Below, in pieces: positions 46,451 to 56,986 of a DNA stretch of 64,000 nt (position 1 is the first letter of the stretch; each line of letters opens with the position of its first letter). The notes below the pieces were generated by a model. The model was not told where the DNA came from and did no database searches. It saw only the letters and a list, made by a program, of their open reading frames with translations. This DNA is from Cyanidiococcus yangmingshanensis (taxonomy: Eukaryota; Rhodophyta; Bangiophyceae; Cyanidiales; Cyanidiaceae): NCBI GenBank assembly GCA_013995675.1, contig VWRR01000004.1, forward strand, positions 248,001-312,000. Direction: 5' to 3'. The translations under genes were made by a program, and so were the position numbers.

Positions 46451-48312
46451 TTAGGAAGGGCCCTCGCTCGCGCTATTGCGCACCTCGCTACTCGACGTGG
46501 TTGCTGCACTAACATTGCCACTGCTGGAGGTCTGTTCTGTGGTCTGTGAATATGACGGGGGCGCTCCACGACTGCGTCGCCGCTCACGCGAGTGGAAATA
46601 CCGACCGAGGCTGTCAAACCAGTTCTTCTTGGGACCCGATAAATCGGCCAAGAACATGTCGTCGTCGGCGCTTTGAGCTTCCACCCCTTTCTCACGATCG
46701 TCCGTGTTATCTGCCTTCATCCCTTTTGCTGGAGAGGTGTGGTGGGCACCCACACCTGCCGGAATCGTCTGCGGAGCCGATGCAGCCGGTGGCCGCTCCC
46801 AAATGACACTCGAGGAGCCGGCTCCTGCTGCCACAGAGCGTCCGGCGATCTCCCATGCATCAATGTGTGTGTGTTCGAGCTGGCTTCGTAAACCTTCAGC
46901 CCCGTGGTCTGCGGCCGCTTCCGCATTGCCCCTAGTCTCCGTCGCGCTGGTCCATTCAGGCGGAAACCACTGTGGTCGTCGATTCCGTCCACGACTGGCA
47001 CTATTCGCTTCTGCGTTCGACAACGCCGCCATTGCCGAAGAGACGTGCTGCTCCCTGTCGGCGGAAGGAGTTTCACGTGGACTAGGTGTGCCTGACTCGC
47101 TACCCTCGTTCTCGTCAGAAGCTTGCTGCTTCATCTCACGTTCTCGGAGCTCAAGTTGGCGGATAAAACACCCGTTCCAAGCTCGGCTGTTCACTGCCCA
47201 GAATCGTCCGCAGGGATTCGGGATCACCCCAGCCAAGGTCCACCAACGACTGCAAAATGGACGGATCTGGATCAAGTACAGGCTCGCGGTACAGCGGTGC
47301 GGCCGGCTCAAGCGTCCGCGGCACCCGTTTCGTTTCGGTTGCGGTCGATGAAGCCTCGTTAACCGGCGACTCGACTCGATCTAGCTCGCTACTTTTGTCA
47401 TTCTTTCCGAGAAACCACGGATGTGCTTTGATTCCATCAACGGTGATTCGCCGTTTCGGGTCCACTGTGAGCATACAATGGATAAGCGATCGTAACTGCG
47501 GCGGCAGATAGCTTGGTAAATGGTACAGTCCACAACGCACTTTCTGCAACAAACGTTGCAAATTATCATCGTCAAAAGGCAGCTTGCCGGTAACCAGTGC
47601 GTACAAAATCACCCCACAACTCCATACGTCGCTCTCGAAGCCACTATACATTTCCCCGCTGATGATCTCGGGGGCGGCGTAGTGTGGCGACCCACAACTC
47701 GTCTCTAGCATACTCCCTGGTGGCAGCATGCTAGCCATCCCAAAGTCGGCAATCTTGATCCGGTGCTCTTTATCCAATAAGAGGTTCTCCGGTTTCAGAT
47801 CGCGATGTACGATGTATCGCTGGTGGCAGTAGTCGACCCCCTCGATGATCTGCCGAAAAAAGTGCCGCGCCTCGTCTGGCTCCAAACTGCCTCGCTTCAC
47901 CAGGTAGTCGAAGAGCTCCCCACCGTCCGCGTACTCTGTGACCAAAAAAAGGTGCGTGTTTGTCTCAAAAACCTCCAACAAACGAAGCACATGCGGATGA
48001 TCGCACAGTTTCATCACCGCAATCTCCCGTTGCATCTTTTTCTTCAGAGACTCCTTCCGCTCCAGGAATTCTTTCCGAATGACTTTGATGGCCACCAAGT
48101 TCGCCCGTTTCCACATGAACACCAAGTTTGACCTTACCGGTGGAACCAACACCCAACGTCCGCCCGAGGCTGTACGGCCCGATCAGCGGCCCCAGACTCG
48201 CACCGGCGTGCGCTCTCGGTATCGAACGAGGAGCGCCCGCTGATCCTGCAGCGGATGTAGACCCCTCCTCTGGTTGATCTCTTACGTACAGCTCCGTAGA
48301 TGAACTCGACAT
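46451..48312 (-). CDS. BRSK/SAD-like AMPK-family protein kinase (two +1 frame changes)
   Basis: CAMK-group kinase of the AMPK-related branch. From ATG 48312: GPYSLGRTLGVGSTGKVKLGVHVETGE, VAIKVIRKEFLE, EYADGGELFDYLV, HRDLKPENLLLD, DFGMAS, the LKB1-type loop LETSCGSPHYAAPEI, then a UBA-like segment (SLVDLGWGDPESLRTILGSEQPSLERVFY) and a long Ser/Glu/Ala-rich tail with KKNWFDSLGRYF, which resembles the K-x-W-F line that opens the C-terminal domain of animal BRSK/SAD kinases. First +1 change: the doublets at 48095-48098 (ETGEL continuing as VAIKV). Second: the GG pair 47161-47162 (ERVFY continuing as RQLELRERE). Catalytic residues are all intact. Function in energy or polarity signalling is by family analogy. 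Confidence 0.85.
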
Positions 48313-48972
48313 GATATGGCCAAACCTGAAACCGAGACGTCTCCAAGCACTGGAAGACACGCGCTACGCTCGCCCGCGTACGCCGCAACCGGCATGTAGA
48401 TCGCGACTTGTGGTGTTCGGCACCAGATGCGTGCACACCGACGAGCGTCCCCGGGGCGAAGGCACGCATTCGGCGGTGCGCGTGCGTGCACAGCCAGTCG
48501 TGATGCGTGCTCGCGATCGCTTCCCGCGGTCATCCATGACATGCATGCCAGCGGTCAGTCAGGCGTGCGTGCGCACCGCCGAATGCGTGTCCCGGAGACA
48601 GCACACACGCATGCAGCGTTCGGTGTGATGCATGCACAGTCCAGTCATCATGCGAGAGTCATGAATTGTCAACGACAGCATGCCGACGTGTCCGATCAGG
48701 CGAGCCACCACCCAAGGCGAAGGGAGCACTCTACTTGATCGCTTCTGAACCGACATGAATTCCACGCATCCTCGGTGTGCCTGCATGAGTGTCAAGTGTA
48801 AAATGCGCTCGTGTCTCTCCGAGTCGTCACCTCGACGAGTGTGACAGGATACGCGGTTTGGTATCTGTGTTAACGATTCCCCGTCAATCGTTCGTCTACT
48901 CGATAGGAATTGGTTCAAGATGCTTCTCTTTCGATAAGGACGCATGACGAGGTATGCGTACGGATCATCGTG
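48313..48972. promoter_or_regulatory. Divergent promoter region rich in GCATGC/GTGC motifs
   Basis: Shared upstream region of the BRSK-like kinase (-) and the exosome subunit (+). It contains many copies of GCATGC, GTGCGTGC and CGCATTCGG-like words, for example at 48484-48491, 48540-48547, 48563-48573 and 48606-48636, and the perfect inverted repeat listed separately. This density of alternating purine-pyrimidine words is far above that of the surrounding DNA by eye. A bidirectional regulatory element is a reasonable inference. Confidence 0.45.
48463..48589. repeat. Perfect 19-bp inverted repeat with 89-bp spacer
   Basis: Left arm CACGCATTCGGCGGTGCGC at 48463-48481 and right arm GCGCACCGCCGAATGCGTG at 48571-48589 are exact reverse complements. 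Beyond the arms, further GTGC-rich sequence is partly complementary. The spacer holds CGATCG and CATGCATGCC words. It lies between two divergent genes, so it could be a regulatory cruciform or a decayed small inverted-repeat element. Confidence 0.95.
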
Positions 48973-49979
48973 ATGAACCCTTGGGCGCTTCAGGTGGCAG
49001 GGTCGCAAGCGGTGCAACGACGCACGGCAGCGTGGGCGCTCACCGCCGAGCGACCTCCATCGCAGACGGACCAGTCATCGTTGGTGGTCGCGCCAGTGTC
49101 GACCTGTCGTGATGAGGGCGCTACACTGCAAGTTGGGTGTCCTAACCCAGCCTGAAGGGAGCTGCTTTCGGGCAGCTCGGTAGGACCAAGGTACTAGCAG
49201 CAGTCTACGGACCGCGAGCACCCCACGGGAGCAGAGACGCCGAGGCCAGCGTCGCGACTGTCGTGGTGGAGTACCGCGAGGGTCTGGGCGAGCCTCCGGT
49301 CGCAGCGGCGCTTCCAGCGTCCGAGACCGGGAGCTCCGAGTCGCAGAACGTTTTTTCTGATGCAGGTGATCAGCGGTGGTGGTTTTCTCGCGGACGAGCG
49401 GCCTTGTCCGAGTCGGAGCGAGCGTGGTCGGCAGCGCTGTCCCGAACACTGGAGTGTGTTATCGTTCGATCCCAGTACCCGCGACTACAGATTCGAGTGC
49501 ACGTATGGGTTTTAGAGGAAGATGGGAGTAGTCTGGCGCTCGCAACGACAGTGGCCTGGGCTGCCTGCCTCGATGCGGGTATCGCCCTCTATGACGTGTT
49601 GTTGGGTATCGCCGTGGCGGTTGGTCCGTTGCAGCCAGGAGCGGGATCGACATCGACATGCATCCCTTTCCCAACAACTAGAGATGCAAACCTCGCCACT
49701 CATGGTCACTTGTGGATTGCATTGCTGCCGAACTTGGGTCTCGCGGCGGACATGCGATGGTATGGCGCCCGGGCTCCTGGACCTGCAACGGACGCTGGAG
49801 CGCATGGCGATACCGGTCGGCTCTGTTTTCCGGAGGCGCTTCTATGTGCGCAGCAAACAGCAGCATCAATCATTCCAGAGCTTCGGACGCAGCTCATAGC
49901 CCAGATGCGTGACACGAGAAAGCCTACCGTCGAAGCGTGGTTGCTCGAGCACACCGAGCCTTGCACTGGCACTGCATGA
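48973..49979 (+). CDS. Exosome RNase PH-type subunit (RRP41/MTR3-like), spread over three frames
   Basis: One of the six RNase PH-fold ring subunits of the RNA exosome, which channels RNA to RRP44/RRP6. Pieces in order: ATG 48973 (MNPWALQVAGSQ), a degraded R-x-D-x-R region, ALHCKLGVLTQPEGSCF, then LGRTKVLAAVYGPRAPHGSRDAEASVATVVVEY, and finally ALSRTLECVIVRSQYPRLQIRVHVWVLEEDGSSLALATTVAWAACLDAGIALYDVLLG, all characteristic of RRP41/RRP46/MTR3. Frames follow one another in the order expected for +1 steps (near 49080-49118 and near 49160-49175). The catalytic-type residues of archaeal Rrp41 are not conserved, as in most eukaryotes. MTR3 versus RRP41 cannot be decided from the sequence. Confidence 0.78.
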
Positions 49980-50824
49980 CGGGTTCGTTAGAATCTGTCA
50001 TCTGGTTTACGTATTTATGGCAAAGAGGATCGCATACGCCTCGAGTCTACTAACATTCTATATCCCGCTGAAAAGCAATTTCTCCTCTGCGAAACATAGT
50101 GCTCTGAAGACGCTTCTGTCTCGTTGACTGGAGTTTGGCGGAACCCATTTTGTTCATGGCCGCATACACATGGGAAAGCGGCCCATTCATGCCACCAATG
50201 CGGGTCAGCAGGGCAGCGCTTCGCGGTGATAGTGTCGAAAAGGTCGTGAAATCAAGGAGTCAGTCTATGTCGATGGATTTTCTGTTGGAAAAAAATGTGT
50301 GCGTTCTCTTTCTCGATGCTTTTTCTCGAAAGCCAACTCGCTTCTGGAGCAGGCACGCGCTAGCTCTCCATCTCTGCGGAAACTCGAACGCTCAGTGCAA
50401 GGGCCTGCAGTGGGCGCTCTGGCCCCAGATATCCGAGGTTGTAATACATTTGCACAGACAAACAAGACACTTTTCTCCATCCTGAGCATGGCTGCTCGTG
50501 TCCAGTCCTAGGGTGCGTGAAAATCTCGAATTTTGAGATTCTCGTGCTCTCCTGTTAAAAAAGAATTGACCAAAAGAGTGACTAGTCCACCGTCTCAGTG
50601 CTTGCCAACATCGCCGCCGGCGTTCTTATCATGGATTTTTGGAATTGAAGCCGCGGTCTCATGTGAACATGATTCGATGTCGATGAAGGAAACGGCTTCA
50701 CCATTGTCCGACCAAGATGTTGTCGACCAAACTCGAGGGCCTTTTTTTCAAAGGATGGACCAACCATGGCGAGATTGTGGCATGCGGTGCATGTCGCCAT
50801 GCTCATCTCTGACCATGATTAACG
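49980..50824. other. Intergenic, nothing seen
   Basis: Region between the exosome gene and the Prp19-like gene, both of whose 3' ends point into it. No gene recognised; open frames are short. Confidence 0.55.
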
Positions 50825-50968
50825 TTCATCCACATCTCGCCAAAGTGCCGAGAGTATCCACGCTGCCATATCTTGCTGGGACGTTTGTTGCCATGACCGG
50901 CTTTCATCCACATCTCGCCAAAGTGCCGAGAGTGTCCACGCTGCCATATCTTGCTGGGACGTTTGTTA
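50825..50968. repeat. Tandem duplication, period 78 bp, two copies
   Basis: The 65-base unit beginning TTCATCCACATCTCGCCAAA occurs at 50825-50889 and 50903-50967, identical except for one A-to-G change, with a 13-base unrelated spacer. It lies just 3' of the Prp19-like gene. Confidence 0.95.
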
Positions 50969-50973
50969 GCGAC

Positions 50974-52877
50974 TCACCATATGCTCAGGAGACCGGTCCG
51001 GTTACACAACCAGGCGCTCATGTCGAGACCATTGCTGGGAATAGCAGTCAGGCGATCGCTGGCAACATCCCAGGATGCACAGATCCATCCGTACTTGGTA
51101 GACCCCGCCAGAGGTTGAAGTCTCTTCGTCACTGCAGCATTGCGCAAGCTCAGCAAGCGCATGGTAACGTATCCAGCGGGCTCTCGGAATGACGCTGCCA
51201 CGCATAGACCTGATGGGTGAAAGGCGAAACAGCTTCCTCGGCCCGGCTTCTTGGGCGGCGCATCAGCGCAATTTCTAACGGACTCTATGCATAGGCGCTT
51301 GCGCAGATCGTAGATGATCATGGAACCGTCATTGCTCCGAATGCCTATCGAGTGGCCGTTCAGAGCGAATTCGATCTGGAGTACCCCGTTTGTTTCACGG
51401 GTGGCGCCCAACCCAGCTGGCAGACGCGCTATCGTGTCAGGCGTGCGTAGATCCCAAAGCAGCACGGGCGTGTTCGCACTCGTAGCACAGAGAACTCCTT
51501 CAGGGTGCATGGCGATTACCATATGGGCGTGGTGTTCCAACGGCTCGAATCGCCAACAGTGGGGTAGGTCTCTGTTTGGCGTCCCCCTTGACCAGCTGGG
51601 AGTGCCACTCCAGCAGGACCGTATCGAGCACCTTCGCGTTGGGCCTCGATATCGACCAACACCTATGCTCCCCGGGATTCCCGAGTCATAGGATGTGGAT
51701 ATTGTATCACGCCAACAACTCGTGCACTCTCGTGCACCGCAACGCCTCGCGAGCCGTGCACACCCTGCCGACCATACGACGCCGAACATTGCATGACGCA
51801 GGCCTCGGGGAACATCGTCACTTGAGTGCTGCAACGCATGTGGGAAACCATCAGACGACCGTCTGTTCTGAGCGTCACCAGGCTGGTAGCACCCCGTCAT
51901 GGCTTGCTCTGTCATCGAGGCGATCCAACTGTTGCCGTGGAGTCACGCGACTGAAGCCACCTCTACGAAGCGACGAAATCGAGATCTCTCGGGCGCATTG
52001 CGAGAAAGGAGGACCCGAAGACTACCTTCAGTGTCGATCGCAAAGCCAATGCGGGGTACGGACGGATGCATTTGCAGGTCCCGTGTGTGGAGACGCTGGT
52101 GTGGTTCCAGCGCGGCGTTGCCTCCCAGAACGTCAGGATAAGCTCCTGTTCCGTTTGCGGTCCCAGCGTCATGAGTGGCTGCCGTCCACGTTGAGAGAGT
52201 GCAAGATGCCGGTTCTCCAGTTGGGCCAGGAATGCATTCGAATCTGCGTTTTCAATGCTCGGAGTGTGGAGTCGAGGTCTTGGTAACTTCGATGCCGCCT
52301 GGTTTGCAGCAAGTCCTAAAGACTACGGTCCCCCAGTGTCTGGTTGTTCAGGACACAGGAACTTTGCGTTCCTTAAGTAGACGTTCGATGACTCTTGTTG
52401 CTGCCTCAACACGCATCAGGGCTGCAGCTAACTGAGCCTGCGTCTGTGTCAGTTCCTCGGAAAGGCGTTGCTTGTCCCTGACTAGAGTCTCTACTTGCTG
52501 CTGAAGATCCGTCATGGGATTCGCCTCTGAAGTGGTAACTTCTTCTCTCGCAACATGAGCTTCTGCGGAGCTCTTTGGACTCACGTGTGCTCTCATGAGC
52601 TGGGCCGCAGAGAAGAAACTGAACGGGTCTCAACCACGGCGGGATGCCCAACAGTCCTGTGCTGGGCCCTGTCCAGCACGTCTCGGTTCAGGTGCCTGTT
52701 CGGCGAGGCTCTCGGCAGCGATTCCCTCCAAACAATACTTTTTCGTACTCGCTCTCGTCGCCTGCTCCTCTCCTGAGCTGCCACGAGAGCGCCTTTGTGA
52801 GCTCGGAGCCAGCAATTCGAGGTGTTGTTGTTATTTTTGAGAGCCCGCTGTCTGTAAACCGGCAGGCCCGTTCTCAC
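50974..52877 (-). CDS. Prp19-like coiled-coil/WD40 protein, heavily frame-shifted
   Basis: Prp19 is the tetrameric U-box ubiquitin ligase of the spliceosomal NTC. Evidence: the coiled coil DLQQQVETLVRDKQRLSEELTQTQAQLAAALMRVEAATRVIERLLKER (52348-52596 frame), closely like the Prp19 line ending Y-D-A-A-x-R-V-I-A-R-L-x-K-E-R; then LENRHLALSQRGRQ; WD40-type pieces DLQMHPSVPRIGFAIDTEGSLRVL, RGVAVHESARVVGVI (Prp19 has A-H-E-S-A-V-T-G), VIAMHPEGVLCATSANTPVLLWDLRTPDTIA and FALNGHSIGIRSNDGSMIIYDLRK, to the stop at 50974. About six frame steps are needed, each consistent with +1, plus in-frame stops near 52620 and 52330. No clean U-box could be read in 52600-52880. This is the most damaged gene of the window: either a pseudogene or a poorly sequenced patch. 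A WDR82-like WD40 protein is the alternative. Confidence 0.5.
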
Positions 52878-54522
52878 GACGAGTACCCGAAGCCGACCAC
52901 CACAACCATACAGTAGTTTTGACGATGAATAAGCATTCGCCGAAACGAGTCCCAGAAGTAGCGTTCCTCACCAGTTGTGGGATACGCTTGCGAGACACTC
53001 GCAGACGCACGCTACAAACCCAGTATGCGCGTCTCCACGAAAAGGGGTGCTGCTGAAACGATCGTGAATGCCTCCAACCATGTACACACTTCACTGGTCT
53101 CTGTTTGTGAGTTTGTTGCTTCTCAACGTGCACGACGCATGTGCATGCCGTGTCGCTCTCGACATGAACATATTCTCCCGCAACGCGAACGAGCGACTTT
53201 ATTCAGGCAGACGACAATCGCCTGTATACCAGACGGAGTACGGTTGCTCTCCAAGTTCATCTATGAACAAATCGGGTTTATTTCGGCATGACCACAGCGG
53301 AAGCTCCTCTGTTCCGTGCGAGTCGATCTCTCGGAGAAAATCGAGCAGTACCTAACTGTGAGCGGCTAGTGATCAGTGCCCTATCGTATTCATCTCTATT
53401 TATCGAGTGATAGAACAGCATACCCTCTACATGTCTGTCTATCTACAGAATGATAGAATAACTCAAAGGTTGAAAGCATCCATGCATGCCATAGGGGCGG
53501 TGGGCGTCAACGTCGTGTCGAAGCGAAACGCGAGGTGCATTCACTGGGTTTTCAATATGGTTTTCGGTGTCATTCTAAAAAATATGCATTCGTCGTCCTC
53601 AGTGATACACACGTGACGGGCGGCTGTATGAGATGACTTTCTGAATATGAGGCTCGCTTTCGGAGACATGTTGGCTTCTCATCGGACCCGCTATACTTTC
53701 AAACAGAATCTGCTTCAGAGAGGCCGTAAAGCGGTCTGAAAGAGGACAAACTTCGATGAGCGGTCTCCTGTATCGCTTCCTATTGCAATGCATATTTCTT
53801 GCGAGGTCCCGTGCTCTCGTTCGCTGGCAACGCGCCCCTGCTCGTCTTTGGGGTAGAGCCCAGTGATCAGATAGGGCTGTTTGCTCAAACTTTACGGTAC
53901 AGGAAGCGACAAAAAACCCAAAGCGCATGAGCAGGTCGTCAGTTTATCATCGCTCATTCGTCCTGACTCCTTATACATTATCGGTGTCATGGTCTGATCA
54001 ACGATAGCGCTGACAATGCCATTCCGTGCCGGCTACGGCTGACTCTTGTAACTAGGTCCAGCATGACGCACAGCGTCTCGTCTCTTTTTTAGGGCCAACA
54101 CGAACCTTCCATGACTGAATCTAAACATAGGTGCTCATATACCAAATAAAGTCTTGTCTGGTCGAGACGTGAGGCCATCACATTTTGGGGATATCTCTAC
54201 TCGTGTCGTCTCGGTGCGATGCTTCCTAGGGTGCATCATCCCGACGATGTGTCCAACGGCGACAGGAGATTGAAGATTCGCCTCCAGCAGCGATTTCGCA
54301 GCCAATTATCGTATGGCTTGATCAGCGTTGCCCTTGACCCCAACGAGACAACCTCGAGTGCTCGCGCTCTTCTATATCGTTGGATCGTTCTGCGATTTGA
54401 AAAAAAGCTGGGCTTGTCATTATTAACGCATCTAGTCGCAAGAACTTGTGGAGACTTGAACCGCTCGACGTCGACGCTGCGGTTCCTCGCCACGAGACAG
54501 CGCTATTGCGGTCCGAGCGTGT
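52878..54522. other. Intergenic, no convincing gene
   Basis: About 1.6 kb of mixed, partly AT-rich sequence upstream of the demethylase. Open frames are short or overlap. The frame from ATG 54219 continues open into 54523-54719 and might add an N-terminal extension to the demethylase. Confidence 0.5.
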
Positions 54523-56907
54523 TCATGCTGGCGACGGTATCTTCTTCCGAGCCTGATTCATCATCTACAAAGCCTATTCGGGCGTGTTACAGTCCCAGTG
54601 GACTGCTGCTCGATACACGATCGAAGTTTGACGAGTCAGGAAGCCGACAAGTCACCATCGACGACTTGTCATACGGCGCCTGTCTACCGGCCGACAAGAC
54701 AAGACCTGGAGCACTTTGATGCGTACGTGTGTCGCAATTTTACCGAATGGGAGAGCCATGGGCTTGTGGTGTTGGATATACCGTCTGAGTACTTTCAAGA
54801 GCACCAACTACCCCCGAAAGTGCTTGAGGAGCTGCTTCAGCGCACGCTAGTGCAGCCACGTATCCAGTTCTTCCCGCAGTTCGCTCGGGCAGGTGGTGCG
54901 ACACGCGCTTCTCCGAAGCGTCTGCATAAGGCCAAGTCACGTTCCCTGTGGCCCACGTTTCCCGAGAGCACCCAGTCCATGACAGCTGCAGCGTACAGAG
55001 ACCAGGCCTTGGCTGATCACAGACAACTCGTTCATTGGATCGAGTCGCGCTTGGGCGAAGAGAACACAACGATCCACGACGCTGCGAAGAAGAGCGCTCT
55101 AGAGGCGCTGACTTGCTTTCAACGTCGACCATTGGACGAGCGTGTGTCAATGCTGGAGACGTGTTTCTGGGAAGCGCTCGAGCGCGGTTTCGATGGCCAT
55201 TCGGGGCAAACACTCTATGCAATCGATGTCCTGGGCCTGCCCGGCGGCAGCACGACGTCAGGAGGAGTACCATGGCTCCCGGCTGGCATACATGCATACA
55301 CTGTGGAGGCCATCACTGGAGTAGCGCTCTGCCAAAAGCCGACTCGTGCCGTGGAACGTCCACCAAGACCGCTGTCGCTGTTGAACTTTTGGCCAAATGC
55401 TGGCGGAATCAACGAGCCAATGGCCTATCTTGGATCGACGCTTTCCCGTTTCGGTTTGCATGTCGAGGATATGCATCTTTGTTCTCTGTCGATGCTTTGG
55501 TCTGGCGAGCCAAAGGTATGGTATGTTGTACCGGCAGCGTTCGCCCAGGACTTGGAGCGGTTACTGGCGGAAAAGTGGTCGGCAACACACCCAGACGCGA
55601 ATGCATATCTGGAGGTCCCCTCGGCCTCGATTTCGAAGGACACTGTTTCGGCACTCACGAGCAAATCGCTGTTGATCTCACCCAGCGCTCTCGCTCGACA
55701 CCAAATCCCCGTCTATCGTACCGTCCAGCGACCTGGGCAATTAGTCCTAACGATGCCTCGTGCGTATCACTGCGGCTTCAACTGCGGATGGAACCTGGCA
55801 GAGGCAGTGAATTGGGCACCGATCGGGTGGCTTGCGTATTGCCGAAGCGCGATAGCCTGGGAACGTCGCTTCCTGAAACCTGGCACAGTCAATGATCTCA
55901 TGCTTGTTCTCGTCCAAGCACTGCTGGAGCTGAATGGTGGAAACGTCCCCAGTTGGCCTTGTAGGAATCTGAACCTAGTCCGTCGCTTGCTTCTGCCATG
56001 CATTCGATGGAGTCGAGCACTCGATGAATGGGTACGTATCCATCATCGCAATGGGAACAGGGCGGGCAGGTGCACCGGAAATCAGCCAATCTGCTGGATT
56101 CGCTGCAGCACAGCTTGTTTGGAAGCGGCCAAAGAACTCAGTCGATGGCAGCACAAGCTGAAACTCTGCGGTCAACCGTGCTGGTGGAAGCGCTCACACC
56201 AACGAGCATGGGAAACCGTGATGCACACCCTCACGCACGGCAAAATATTCCGCTTGCAAAATTTGGCCCTCCTCCACGTAGACGAATGTCTATCGCTGGA
56301 GCACCACTGGTGGCGCGATGCTATCTGTGTTTCGACCTTGTTCTGTAGCACCTGTCGTGCTGCGTGCGGAACGACATTTTCTATCTGTCTTTCGTGTCTG
56401 CAGTACCGTGGACGCAGCATCCAGGGCATTCGTTGCGAGGAACATCTCCGCTTGGTCTGTGATCACGAACATTCATCGGACGGAGCGGTTGATGCTGCTG
56501 AAGGTTTGGCGTCCTTCCGGGGTGCGCGAATGATTCAAAGCGTCACTTGTGAGGGGTCGGATTGCCAGAACCTGAACTGGGAGATGCACTCACTACCTCT
56601 TCTGATTGTCAGCCATATTCCACCGAGGAATGTCATGCGGCGAATGCTTAGACGCTGGGACGATTACGCCTGCTTGGCAAAGCAAAACAGGGCGCTCGGA
56701 GATGTATGCGTCAGTGATTTACAATCCATTGCAAACGAGTCGTCACAACCATTCGAAAGCGTCGAGCTCGAGAGAATCGCATTCGTCCCCGACAGGGCAT
56801 TCATGAGTGAATCACGTAACCTGGGGAACTATCGATACCTCCAAGGCTGCGCTATCATTCGAGGGGACGGAATGGAGGTTTCAAGCATCCAAGAATCCGA
56901 GCGATGA
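54523..56907 (+). CDS. JmjN/JmjC histone lysine demethylase
   Basis: Fe(II)/2-oxoglutarate-dependent demethylase. JmjN: APVYRPTRQDLEHFDAYVCRNFTEWESHGLVVLDIPSEYF. JmjC: PLSLLNFWPNAGGINEPMAYLGSTLSRFGLHVEDMHLCSLSMLWSGEPKVWYVVPAAF, with the HVE Fe ligands, and VLTMPRAYHCGFNCGWNLAEAVNWAPIGWL with the third His. Near the C-terminus a Cys-rich block (FCSTCRAACGTTFSICLSCLQ, then RCEEHLRLVCDHEH) fits the C5HC2 or PHD-like zinc region of KDM5/JMJ14-type enzymes. The long frame has no ATG before the catalytic part (its first codon 54598 is GTG). The likely start is ATG 54523 (MLATVSSSEPDSS) in the preceding frame with a +1 step between about 54590 and 54690. ATG 54219 is an alternative. Methyl-mark specificity (H3K4 more likely than H3K9/36) is inference. 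Confidence 0.9.
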   Translation, partial: SCWRRYLLPSLIHHLQSLFGRVTVPVDCCSIHDRSLTSQEADKSPSTTCHTAPVYRPTRQDLEHFDAYVCRNFTEWESHGLVVLDIPSEYFQEHQLPPKVLEELLQRTLVQPRIQFFPQFARAGGATRASPKRLHKAKSRSLWPTFPESTQSMTAAAYRDQALADHRQLVHWIESRLGEENTTIHDAAKKSALEALTCFQRRPLDERVSMLETCFWEALERGFDGHSGQTLYAIDVLGLPGGSTTSGGVPWLPAGIHAYTVEAITGVALCQKPTRAVERPPRPLSLLNFWPNAGGINEPMAYLGSTLSRFGLHVEDMHLCSLSMLWSGEPKVWYVVPAAFAQDLERLLAEKWSATHPDANAYLEVPSASISKDTVSALTSKSLLISPSALARHQIPVYRTVQRPGQLVLTMPRAYHCGFNCGWNLAEAVNWAPIGWLAYCRSAIAWERRFLKPGTVNDLMLVLVQALLELNGGNVPSWPCRNLNLVRRLLLPCIRWSRALDEWVRIHHRNGNRAGRCTGNQPICWIRCSTACLEAAKELSRWQHKLKLCGQPCWWKRSHQRAWETVMHTLTHGKIFRLQNLALLHVDECLSLEHHWWRDAICVSTLFCSTCRAACGTTFSICLSCLQYRGRSIQGIRCEEHLRLVCDHEHSSDGAVDAAEGLASFRGARMIQSVTCEGSDCQNLNWEMHSLPLLIVSHIPPRNVMRRMLRRWDDYACLAKQNRALGDVCVSDLQSIANESSQPFESVELERIAFVPDRAFMSESRNLGNYRYLQGCAIIRGDGMEVSSIQESER

Positions 56908-56986
56908 TGAGATCCCGTGAACTGGTGGATTCTCCAGCAATGCCTTGATCGCACGCTCAGGTCAGCACGAGACTTGAATGATCGCT

